DNA from: DATARH01 sp035504235
Lineage (GTDB): Bacteria; Pseudomonadota; Alphaproteobacteria; ATCC43930; CGMCC-115725
Assembly: GCA_035504235.1 (NCBI GenBank)
Contig: DATJSH010000269.1
Location: forward strand, 1 to 13,908
Reading direction: 5' to 3'
DNA length: 13,908 nucleotides
Made by a program: the position numbers and the translations under genes. Shown in pieces: positions 1 to 6,834 of the stretch; within the stretch, counting starts at the first letter, position 1, and the number at the start of each line of letters is the position of its first letter. The notes under the pieces are model-generated. The model was not told where the DNA came from and did no database searches. It saw only the letters and a list, made by a program, of their open reading frames with translations.

Positions 1-142
1 CTGGCTCGGCGGGATCGCGGTCGCGCATTTCGGTAATTACAGCTGGATGTTCTATGCCGACGCGGCGCTCGCGATGTTCGCGGCGCTGGTCAACCTGCCG
101 ATCCGCGAGGCGCCGGTCGCGCGCGCCGCCGCCGCGGCCTAG
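1..142 (+). CDS. MFS transporter, C-terminal fragment (partial)
   Basis: An open frame enters from the window edge (first full codon at base 2) and ends at TAG 140-142, giving the last 46 residues of a protein. The fragment has a hydrophobic stretch with aromatic residues (FGNYSWMFYADAALAMFAAL) followed by LPIREAPV and an Ala-rich tail. That pattern resembles the last transmembrane helix and cytoplasmic end of many major facilitator transporters in Proteobacteria. The substrate cannot be read from this piece. It lies 55 nt upstream of the GMC oxidoreductase on the same strand, so the two could be co-transcribed. The family call comes from memory of MFS C-termini and is moderate; only the membrane-protein character is directly visible. 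Confidence 0.6.
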   Translation, partial: WLGGIAVAHFGNYSWMFYADAALAMFAALVNLPIREAPVARAAAAA

Positions 143-197
143 ACGATCCGCCGGCAAGCGGCCATCATTCTTCCAGAAGCGCATTGGGGAGGAAACG

Positions 198-1817
198 ATG
201 GCCGCAGGGCAGGACAGCATCGAGGCCGATTTCATCGTCATCGGCGCCGGCTCGGCCGGCTGCACGATCGCCGCGCGGCTTTCGGAAGACCCGGCGACGC
301 GCGTGCTGCTGCTCGAGGCCGGCGGCGAGGACACCAACCGCTGGATCCACATTCCGCTCGGCTTCGGCAAGACCTTCGCCGACCCGTCGGTCAACTGGTG
401 CTACGAGACCGAGCCCGACAAGGGCGCCAACGGCCGCAAGGTGTTCTGGCCGCGCGGCAAGGTGCTGGGCGGCTCCAGCTCGATCAACGGCATGGTCTAC
501 ATCCGCGGCCAGCACGAGGATTTCGACCATTGGCGGCAGCTCGGCAACACCGGCTGGTCGTTTGACGACGTGCTGCCCTATTTCAAGCGCGCCGAAAGCA
601 ATGTGCGCGGCAGTGACGAATTCCGCGGCGCGCGCGGGCCGCTCTGCGTCAGCGATGTCGCAAAGCACCCAATCGCCGAGGCCTTTATTGAAAGCGCGAT
701 GGCGCTGGGTTTCCCCCGTAACGACGACTTCAACGGCCCCGGGCAGGACGGCGTCGGTTATCACCAGACCACGACGCGCAACGGCAAGCGCTGCTCGACC
801 GCGGTCGGCTATCTCAACCCGGCGCGTCGGCGCGGCAATCTGCAGATCGAGACGAATGCATTGTCGGAAAAGATCGTCGTCGAGGGGAAGCGCGCGGTCG
901 CCGTGCAATTCCGCCACAATGGACAGCTCAAGACCGCCCGCGCCCGCCGCGAGATCATCCTGTGCGGCGGCGCGATCAACTCACCGCAGCTCTTGATGCT
1001 GTCGGGCATCGGCCCGGCGGCGCATCTCGGCCAGCACGGCATCGAAGTTCTGCACGACCTGCCCGGCGTCGGGCAGAACTTGCAGGATCACTATTCGGCG
1101 CCGATCAAGCTAAAGGCAAAGCTGCCGATCACCGTCAACGACGTGATGCTGAGCAATTTCAGAAAGCTTAGAGTCGGGCTCCAGTACTACACGATGCGCA
1201 CCGGGCCCCTGGCGATGATCAGCTCGCCCGCCGCGCTCTTCGCCAAGACACGGCCCGAGCTCGCGACCCCCGACGTCAAATGCTCGATCTCGCCGTTCAG
1301 CGCCGATCGGCCGCAGGACGGGCTGCATAAATTCTCCGGCTTTACGATGATCGCCTATCAGCTGCGTCCGGAAAGCCGCGGCGAAATCAAGCTCAAAAGC
1401 GCCAGCCCGGCCGACCCGCCGGCGATGATCCCCAACTACCTAACCGATCCTGTCGATCAGCAGACCATCGTCGACGGGCTGAAGCTGTGCCGGCAAATTC
1501 TCGCCCACCCATCGCTGCAGCAATACGTCGCCGAGGAGTTCCAACCCGGCCCCGGCGTCGCATCCGACATCCAGCTCCTCAACTATGCCCGCCAAAAGGG
1601 CGGCACGGTCTATCACCCGACCAGCACCTGCACGATGGGCACCGGGCCGATGGCGGTGGTCGATCCAGAGTTGCGCGTGCACGGCATCGAGGGACTGCGC
1701 GTCGCCGACGCCTCGGTGATGCCGACGGTGATTTCGGGCAACACCAACGCCGCGACGATCATGATCGGCGAAAAGCTCACCGACATGGTGCGCGACGGGA
1801 TGCGGTTGGCGGCGTAG
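198..1817 (+). CDS. GMC-family FAD-dependent oxidoreductase (choline dehydrogenase-like)
   Basis: A 539-residue flavoprotein, the usual length for the family, that oxidises an alcohol or polyol; the substrate is unknown. The FAD-binding Rossmann motif GAGSAGC is at residues 16-22, with LLLEAGG at 37-43. GMC signature 1 (RGKVLGGSSSINGM) is near 86-99 and signature 2 (GGAINSPQLLMLSGIG) at 257-272. The C-terminal active site holds His473 in VYHPTSTCTMG and Asn517 in GNTNAAT, matching the His/Asn pair of choline dehydrogenases. I chose ATG 198 because GGGGAGGAAACG precedes it and the FAD motif then starts about 15 residues in; the frame is open further upstream, but that sequence is Arg-rich and overlaps the transporter tail. 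No signal peptide is seen, so a cytoplasmic enzyme is likely. True choline dehydrogenase activity is only one option. The next gene starts 3 nt after the stop. Confidence 0.93.
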   Translation: MAAGQDSIEADFIVIGAGSAGCTIAARLSEDPATRVLLLEAGGEDTNRWIHIPLGFGKTFADPSVNWCYETEPDKGANGRKVFWPRGKVLGGSSSINGMVYIRGQHEDFDHWRQLGNTGWSFDDVLPYFKRAESNVRGSDEFRGARGPLCVSDVAKHPIAEAFIESAMALGFPRNDDFNGPGQDGVGYHQTTTRNGKRCSTAVGYLNPARRRGNLQIETNALSEKIVVEGKRAVAVQFRHNGQLKTARARREIILCGGAINSPQLLMLSGIGPAAHLGQHGIEVLHDLPGVGQNLQDHYSAPIKLKAKLPITVNDVMLSNFRKLRVGLQYYTMRTGPLAMISSPAALFAKTRPELATPDVKCSISPFSADRPQDGLHKFSGFTMIAYQLRPESRGEIKLKSASPADPPAMIPNYLTDPVDQQTIVDGLKLCRQILAHPSLQQYVAEEFQPGPGVASDIQLLNYARQKGGTVYHPTSTCTMGTGPMAVVDPELRVHGIEGLRVADASVMPTVISGNTNAATIMIGEKLTDMVRDGMRLAA

Positions 1818-1820
1818 CGC

Positions 1821-2696
1821 ATGGTCAGGTGGCTCCGGCCGCTGATCGCAATCGGGGTGTTGCTCGCCGCGGCGTTGCCCGCGGCGGCGGCGCAGGATTG
1901 CTCCCCGACCGGCATCGCCAAGGCGCGCGACGCGTTCAAGCAGGCCTACGACAAGACGGACTTTGACGGCGCCGACGCGATCATGACGTCGCTGTGGAAT
2001 GACTGCGTGATCGACAAGGACATCGACCCGACGCTGCGCGGATGGCTCAGCACCGATACCGCCATTCTGGCGCACCGCCGCGGCGATGACGATGCTTGCT
2101 TGCAGGCTCTGCTCGATTACATTCCGCCGAGTGCCGCGCTGGACAAACTACCGGCGGACCTGCAGCGCGCGATCCGTTTCAACTATGGCCTGTGCCGGCC
2201 CTATTGCGACCGCTATGGCGGGCCCAGCGCGTCGTGCGAGAGCCTCAGAGCGAGCGCGGAGCTCCAAAAGCTGGTGGACGGCCATTTCGTGGAAAAGCCG
2301 TGCCCGTTCGATACCGGCGGATCGCCGACGGTCGCGCTGGCGGACGGACGCTGTCTGACGGTGTTCGCGGCGGCGCCGTGGCACTACGCCCAAGGCGAAG
2401 AAGGCGAACTCGACCGCCAGGACCCAGAGACGGTGTGCCCCCGCCTCGATCTGGCGCGAATGGCGGACGGCAAGCTGAACTTGACCCCGCTAGCGATCCC
2501 CAAGCAGAGCTTGTTGCGCTCGCTCGATGTGTGCTGCAGGGCGATCGACCTGGCGATCAACACGCGCGGACAGATCGAGCTCACCCCGTCGGAAAATCCG
2601 CCGGAAAACTGCCTCAGCGGTCATCGCTGGGGTGCCGAACAGGATATTTTTGTTTTACTGAGCGACAAGCTGCGTCTGATCCATCGCCTCCAATGA
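1821..2696 (+). CDS. Exported cysteine-rich protein of unknown function
   Basis: A 291-residue protein I do not recognise. It opens with a classic Sec signal peptide: basic start (MVRWLR), hydrophobic core, then Ala-rich end with probable cleavage after residue 24 (AAA|Q), so the product is probably periplasmic or secreted. The mature part carries 12 cysteines, including a C-x3-C at 125-129 and an adjacent pair at 238-239, which suggests several disulfides. The N-terminal half (about 28-115) looks helical, with ALDKLPADLQRAIRFNYGLC-type spacing somewhat like helical repeats. The ATG begins 3 nt after the GMC stop, and the next gene overlaps its stop, so the three are probably read from one transcript. 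No enzyme motif is visible. Confidence 0.8.
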   Translation: MVRWLRPLIAIGVLLAAALPAAAAQDCSPTGIAKARDAFKQAYDKTDFDGADAIMTSLWNDCVIDKDIDPTLRGWLSTDTAILAHRRGDDDACLQALLDYIPPSAALDKLPADLQRAIRFNYGLCRPYCDRYGGPSASCESLRASAELQKLVDGHFVEKPCPFDTGGSPTVALADGRCLTVFAAAPWHYAQGEEGELDRQDPETVCPRLDLARMADGKLNLTPLAIPKQSLLRSLDVCCRAIDLAINTRGQIELTPSENPPENCLSGHRWGAEQDIFVLLSDKLRLIHRLQ

Positions 2697-3214
2697 AAAG
2701 AAGCGGTGAAGCAGCACTAGCTTGCATCCTTTTTCTGCTTCTTGCCGGCATGACGGCGAGGGCGGAGACGCCGTTCTATCTGGGCGCCTGGACCATCGTG
2801 TCGGTCGAGCCGGGCGTTTGGACGAACGGATATTACGAGACGGACAAGCTCACCGAGGCGCGCAAGCTGGTCGACGCGCCTGTCGTCTTCGGCCCTAACT
2901 CGGTCGAGGGCCCGCTTCCGCTCGGTTGCCCTCGGGCGCATTACGGGCTCGACGGCGCGACCGCGCATGACCTGTTCGACGGCAAGCTTGAGCAGATTTA
3001 TTCGTCACAGACACCGTCGCCCGATGAGTCCGACCCGAGCGGCGAATATTTCGCGCCAGAGGTGCTCGCCGAGCGTTTGGGCTTTCGCGGGTTTTCCTGG
3101 AAGGCGCTGACCACTGGCTGCGCGATGGACGGCACCGGGCAAATTTATTTTTCCAGCCCGAACAGCGCGGCGTTCCGGATCGGGGATTTTGTTGTGACGC
3201 TGAAGCGCCAATGA
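2693..3214 (+). CDS. Small exported protein of unknown function
   Basis: A 173-residue protein with a signal peptide: MKRSGE, a hydrophobic core (ACILFLLLAGM), then a likely cleavage after ARA at residue 24. The ATG overlaps the preceding stop (ATGA, 2693-2696) and no Shine-Dalgarno is seen, so translation is probably coupled to the upstream gene. The frame remains open upstream of this ATG, but the signal peptide and overlap support this start. The mature protein begins FYLGAWTIVSVEPGVW and has two cysteines (79 and 143) that could form one disulfide. The beta-rich, aromatic-dotted sequence (IYFSSPNSAAFRIGDFVVTL near the end) might be a small beta-barrel, but that is a guess. I do not recognise the family. 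It may act together with the cysteine-rich partner encoded just upstream. Confidence 0.78.
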   Translation: MKRSGEAALACILFLLLAGMTARAETPFYLGAWTIVSVEPGVWTNGYYETDKLTEARKLVDAPVVFGPNSVEGPLPLGCPRAHYGLDGATAHDLFDGKLEQIYSSQTPSPDESDPSGEYFAPEVLAERLGFRGFSWKALTTGCAMDGTGQIYFSSPNSAAFRIGDFVVTLKRQ

Positions 3215-3241
3215 GCGGCTGGCAGATGTGACGGCGCTGTC

Positions 3242-3281
3242 GGTTGCCGCCGGGCCGCTGCGGGCCTAGAGTTCGGCAACC
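3242..3281 (+). promoter_or_regulatory. Inverted repeat (possible hairpin) ahead of the dioxygenase gene
   Basis: GGTTGCCG at 3242-3249 is exactly complementary to CGGCAACC at 3274-3281, giving an 8-bp stem. Inside the loop, GGCC 3253-3256 can pair with GGCC 3263-3266. It sits between two plus-strand genes and ends just before the GCGGAGG ribosome-binding site at 3286-3291. There is no T-run, so a simple intrinsic terminator is not supported. It could be a leader structure, an operator, or chance in GC-rich DNA. Confidence 0.3.
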
Positions 3282-3296
3282 ATTGCGGAGGCTGCG

Positions 3297-4368
3297 ATGA
3301 GCGCGATCCATCACGTGCCCGCGAACCACAAGATGGCTTGGCGGGGCGGCGACTTCAGCAAGGACGATATCGCCTTCGACCTTTCCGCGCGGCAGCGGGC
3401 GGCGCTCGAAGACGTCCTCAGCCGCGTGCGCCGCAAGGAGCTCGCTGAGATCATGCCGGGGGATTGCCGCCACCCGGCCCTCGATGCCGATCTGGAAAAA
3501 GTCTTCGACGAAATCCAGGAGGGCCGCGGCATCGTCATCGTGCGCGGCATCCCGGTCGATGGCCACGCGGTCGAGGATGTCGGCCGCCTGTTCTGGGCGC
3601 TGGGCGCGCATTTCGGCCGCGGCGTATCGCAAAGCGCGATCGGTGATGTGCTTGGCCATGTGCGCGACGAGACCCCGCCCGGCGGCGAGGAAAGCGCGCG
3701 GCTATACCAGCCGGCGCGAGTTGTCGCTGCACACCGATCTTGGCCAGATCGTCGGACTGATGTGCGTGCGCCAGGCGCGCGCCGGCGGTTACAGTCAGTA
3801 TGCTGCGGGCCTTGCGATCCACAACGAGATCGCGGCAACGCGACCCGACCTGCTGCCCGTGCTCTATCGCGGCTTTCCCTATCATCGGCGCGGCGAGGAA
3901 GCGCCGGATGCGGCGCCGATCACGCCGTACGACATCCCTGCTTTCTCGATGAGGGACGGTGAGATGAGCGTCTTTATGGTGCGCGAAATCCTCAACGCGG
4001 CGTTCCGCGACCTAAAGCGCGCTTTCGCGCCCGAAGAGATCGAAGCGATCGACCTCTTCCGCGAGACCGCCCGGCGCCTGCAATTCGAGACCCGGCTCGA
4101 AGCGGGCGAAGCGACCTTTCTCAACAACTACACGGTGATGCACGCGCGCTCCGAGTTCGAGGATTGGCCCGAGCCCGAGAAAAAACGGCTGATGCTCCGC
4201 CTGTGGCTCGATGCCGAGCGTAACCGCCGCCCGGTGGTTGAGGAAATCCACATCTACGAGAATAAAGGCGGGCGCAGCGGCATCGACTATCAGCCGGGCC
4301 GCGGCCGGCCGGGCGCCGAGTGGCGCACCCCCGACGAACTGGTGCGTCAGCTCGCGGCAGCGAAGTAA
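3297..4368 (+). pseudogene. TauD/TfdA-family 2-oxoglutarate dioxygenase, frameshifted
   Basis: This is an Fe(II)/2-oxoglutarate-dependent dioxygenase split over two frames. It starts at ATG 3297 behind a clear GGAGG (3287-3291). The first frame is good to about 3698 (EESA), after which the family sequence resumes in the +1 frame at 3700 (GYTSRRELSLHTD) and runs to TAA 4366-4368. Restoring two bases (one CG unit in the GCGCGCG tract 3694-3700) gives a continuous protein of 357 residues reading SARGYTS across the join. In that protein the iron-binding HxD is His146/Asp148, the distal His is His283 (TVMHARSEF), and Arg302 (LRLWLD) fits the 2-oxoglutarate-binding arginine. As written, translation would stop at 3962 after 221 residues and lose the iron site. 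Substrates of this family include taurine, sulfonates and other small molecules; none is indicated here. Either a sequencing error or a recent mutation. Confidence 0.85.
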
Positions 4369-4380
4369 GGGCGCACCGCC

Positions 4381-5508
4381 ATGGCCGATCGCTCTTCGGC
4401 CGCCCGCTACCAAGCGAATCTCCAGGGCGAGGTCGATAGCGCCGGGCTTTACCGCGCGTTGTCCGAGACGGAAGCGGACCCCAAGGTCAGCGAGGTCTAC
4501 CGGCGGCTGAGTGCGGTCGAGGAGGCGCATGCCGAGTTCTGGCGCGGCCAGCTCACCCGGATCGGCGCCAAGGTGGAAAAGCTGAGACCCGATTGGCGGA
4601 CGCGTGCGCTGGCTTGGCTGGCGCGCCGCTTTGGCCCCGGCTTTGTGCTGCCGACGCTCAGCACGCTGGAACAGCGCGACGTCGGCACGTATGACAGCCA
4701 GCCCGAGGCGGTGGCCGGTGGGCTGGCGATGGCCGAGCGCTCGCACAATCGCGTCGTCCAGGCGCTGGCTGCGTCCTTTCCCGGCGGCGCGAGCGGCGGA
4801 GAGCTGGCGCGCCTCGAAGGCCGGCACCGCGCCGGCGGCAACGCGCTGCGCGCGGCGGTGCTCGGCGCCAATGACGGGCTCGTTTCCAATTTCAGCCTGG
4901 TGATGGGCGTTGCCGGCGCCGAGATCGCCGGGAAGACGATCCTCTTGACCGGGCTCGCCGGGCTCATCGCCGGCGCCTGCTCGATGGCGATCGGCGAGTG
5001 GCTGTCGGTCACCGGCTCGCGCGAGCTGAGCCAGCGCCAGATCGATCTGGAGGCCGACGAGCTGGCGCAGGCGCCGGAGGAAGAAAAGGAGGAGTTGGTC
5101 CTCATCTACCAGGCCAAGGGCCTCGATGAGGCGCAGGCGCGCGCACTCGCCGACCGGCTGATGTCGAGCAAGGACACCGCACTCGATACGCTGGCGCGCG
5201 AGGAACTGGGGATCGACCCCGAGGAGTTGGGCGGCTCACCCTGGGCGGCGGCAGCTTCGTCCTTCGCCCTCTTCTCAATGGGCGCTATCTTCCCGGTGGC
5301 GCCGTTCTTTGTGCTCGACGGGCTGCGCGCGGTCGCGGCCAGCGCCATCTTGAGCGGCCTGGCGCTGATGGCGATCGGCGCCGGCACCTCGCTCTTTACC
5401 GGCCGCTCCTTCGCCTATTCGGCGATGCGCCAGCTGTTGGGCGGATTCGCCGCCGCGGCCATCACCTACGGCGTCGGCCGGCTGATCGGGGTCGCCGTCG
5501 CGGGCTGA
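4381..5508 (+). CDS. Ferritin-like/VIT1 fusion membrane iron transporter (MbfA-like)
   Basis: A 375-residue protein with two domains. Residues 1-125 form a ferritin-like (rubrerythrin-type) four-helix domain with a full diiron ligand set by eye: Glu17, Glu47-x2-His50, Glu97 and Glu119-x2-His122. Residues 155-375 are a VIT1/CCC1 domain: LGANDGLVSNFSLVMGV (161-177), GACSMAIGEWLSV (198-210), a Glu-rich cytoplasmic metal-binding segment (214-280), then three more hydrophobic helices. VIT1 proteins move Fe(II) or Mn(II) across membranes. Fusions of this type (MbfA of Bradyrhizobium and Agrobacterium) export iron and protect against iron and peroxide stress. The start lies 12 nt after the dioxygenase stop with only a weak TAAGGG ahead. 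No Irr/ICE-type operator was recognised, though such sites are hard to spot by eye. I left the symbol blank because orthology to mbfA is inferred. Confidence 0.9.
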   Translation: MADRSSAARYQANLQGEVDSAGLYRALSETEADPKVSEVYRRLSAVEEAHAEFWRGQLTRIGAKVEKLRPDWRTRALAWLARRFGPGFVLPTLSTLEQRDVGTYDSQPEAVAGGLAMAERSHNRVVQALAASFPGGASGGELARLEGRHRAGGNALRAAVLGANDGLVSNFSLVMGVAGAEIAGKTILLTGLAGLIAGACSMAIGEWLSVTGSRELSQRQIDLEADELAQAPEEEKEELVLIYQAKGLDEAQARALADRLMSSKDTALDTLAREELGIDPEELGGSPWAAAASSFALFSMGAIFPVAPFFVLDGLRAVAASAILSGLALMAIGAGTSLFTGRSFAYSAMRQLLGGFAAAAITYGVGRLIGVAVAG

Positions 5509-5511
5509 GCG

Positions 5512-5898
5512 TCACACGAGTTGCCCGAAAATGACGATCAGCCCGATCACCGATACGACCCAGGCGATCGTCCGCAACCACGGGATGCCGATCACATAGA
5601 TCCCCCAGTGCGCGAGCCGCCCCCAGAAGAACAGCTCGCAACCGGCAAGCGTCGCCCCATTGGTCTTGCCGGTGATCTGCGCGATCAGTACCAGCCCGAT
5701 AAACAAAGGCAGGCTTTCGAGCATGTTACGATGGGCGCGCCGAGCACGCCCGGCAAAGCTGACCAGCCGCGGCAGTCCCTCGCGATTACCGGCGAGCATC
5801 CCGAGCCCGACCTGGGCGTTGGCGAAAAGCACCGCGACCACCACCTCGACGAAGGTCAGCACGAGCGTCCACAACAACAGCCTCAGATCCGGCGACAT
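5512..5898 (-). CDS. MAPEG-family integral membrane protein
   Basis: A 128-residue protein with about four hydrophobic helices. The family hallmark is the segment RARRAHRNMLESLPLFIG after the first helix, matching the R-x-x-R-A-H-x-N-x-x-E-x-x-P pattern of MAPEG proteins (microsomal glutathione transferase and eicosanoid-enzyme relatives). In bacteria these are small inner-membrane proteins whose substrates are mostly unknown; some have glutathione transferase or peroxidase activity. I chose the ATG at 5898 because GGGAGGAC lies 5-12 nt upstream on the minus strand and the hydrophobic helix follows immediately. A longer frame to 5943 adds a polar tail with no start signal. Its stop is 3 nt from the stop of the iron transporter, tail to tail. 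Confidence 0.88.
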   Translation of the reverse strand: MSPDLRLLLWTLVLTFVEVVVAVLFANAQVGLGMLAGNREGLPRLVSFAGRARRAHRNMLESLPLFIGLVLIAQITGKTNGATLAGCELFFWGRLAHWGIYVIGIPWLRTIAWVVSVIGLIVIFGQLV

Positions 5899-6009
5899 TT
5901 GCGTCCTCCCCCAAGATCTATGCGTTGGCCGAATTCCCGGCACGATCCGGAACCGGGATTATTTTCGATGCTGCTCACGCGATAGGCAAATCGTTTTGGG
6001 CCGCGAGCC

Positions 6010-6035
6010 GGAACCCTCCCCTCTACCGTCGCGTT
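6010..6035 (+). promoter_or_regulatory. EcfG-type (general stress sigma factor) promoter upstream of otsB
   Basis: GGAAC at 6010-6014 is followed after 17 nt by CGTT at 6032-6035. This exactly matches the alphaproteobacterial EcfG/RpoE2/SigT consensus GGAAC-N16-17-CGTT, the regulon controlled by PhyR and NepR. Transcription would start near 6042-6045. That lies downstream of the TTG at 6034, which rules the TTG out as the otsB start and leaves a leader of about 50 nt before ATG 6091. Trehalose synthesis is a known output of this stress response, so location and function agree. Confidence 0.72.
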
Positions 6036-6090
6036 GGCAACAGTGAACGTCGAAGCGGCGACGGGGGTTAGATTGACGGCGACAAAGCCG

Positions 6091-6834
6091 ATGCAACGAA
6101 TGCCGGAGACGCTCAACCCCGGAACGATTGGCTTATTTCTCGACGTCGACGGAACCTTGCTCGACATTGCACCGCGGCCTGAGGCGGTCAAGGTCACGGC
6201 GGAGTTGCTGAGTGACCTCGCCGCCGCGGAAGCCGCGCTCGACGGGGCGCTGGCGCTGGTGAGCGGCCGCCCGATCGCGGAGCTCGATCGGCTCTTCGCG
6301 CCGCTGCGCCTCGCGGCGAGCGGCGTTCATGGCGCCGAGCTGCGGCGGCGGCCGGACGGCGCCGTCACCAGGCTCGCCGCGGGCCAGCTCGGCGATGACG
6401 CGTGGGACAAGCTTTACCGGCTGCTCGCGAACTTCCCGGGCAGCTACGCGGAGAACAAGGGGGTCAGCTTCGCCGTGCATTATCCCGATCCGGGCACCGA
6501 TATCGCGCAACTGGAAGGCGCCTTGGGTTCGCTGATGGGGCGGCTGGCCAGCGCGGGCGAGCCGCTGCATCTGCTCGCCGGGCATGCGGTCTTCGAATTG
6601 CAACTGCGCGGCTTCGACAAGGGCCGGGCGATCCGCCGCTTTATGAAGCTTCCACCCTTTGCCGGCCGGCGGCCCGTCTTTATCGGCGACGACAAGATCG
6701 ACCAGGCCGGTTTCGAGACTGCCGTGAAACTCGGGGGTCTGGCCTATGCCGTTGGCATCGATATGCCGGGCGTGTCAGGCAAATTCGCCAACCCGGATGC
6801 GGTCCGCGGCTGGCTACATGAGCTCGGTCGATGA
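6091..6834 (+). CDS. otsB: Trehalose-6-phosphate phosphatase
   Basis: A HAD-superfamily phosphatase that removes phosphate from trehalose-6-phosphate, the last step of the OtsAB pathway, in the cytoplasm. Counting from ATG 6091 the protein has 247 residues, near the usual length. HAD motif I is DVDGTLLD with nucleophile Asp18 and Asp20; motif II is LVSGR (56-60); GVHGAE (78-83) and FDKGRAI (175-181, Lys177) follow; motif IV is GDDKID (199-204). The usual motif IV is GDDxTDE: here T is I and E is Q, but all the aspartates are kept. The start is uncertain: ATG 6091 or ATG 6100 are best, while TTG 6034 lies in the -10 of the promoter and TTG 6073 has a GGGGG ahead. The stop overlaps the next start (ATGA, 6831-6834). 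Confidence 0.9.
   Translation: MQRMPETLNPGTIGLFLDVDGTLLDIAPRPEAVKVTAELLSDLAAAEAALDGALALVSGRPIAELDRLFAPLRLAASGVHGAELRRRPDGAVTRLAAGQLGDDAWDKLYRLLANFPGSYAENKGVSFAVHYPDPGTDIAQLEGALGSLMGRLASAGEPLHLLAGHAVFELQLRGFDKGRAIRRFMKLPPFAGRRPVFIGDDKIDQAGFETAVKLGGLAYAVGIDMPGVSGKFANPDAVRGWLHELGR

Noticed and set aside
54..197. Upstream extension of the GMC oxidoreductase frame
   Set aside because: It is Arg/Pro-rich, overlaps the transporter tail, and has no ribosome-binding site, whereas ATG 198 has a strong one and fits the family N-terminus.
2096..2692. Long frame upstream of the small exported protein that would add about 200 residues
   Set aside because: It overlaps the conserved-looking exported protein in another frame and is Arg-rich; ATG 2693 gives a signal peptide and a standard ATGA overlap.
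3694..3705. Programmed ribosomal frameshift in the dioxygenase gene
   Set aside because: There is no slippery heptamer or downstream structure typical of recoding; a dinucleotide contraction explains the break simply.
5949..5980. A second GGAAC at 5949-5953 as another EcfG promoter
   Set aside because: The positions 16-17 nt downstream do not read CGTT, unlike the site at 6010-6035.
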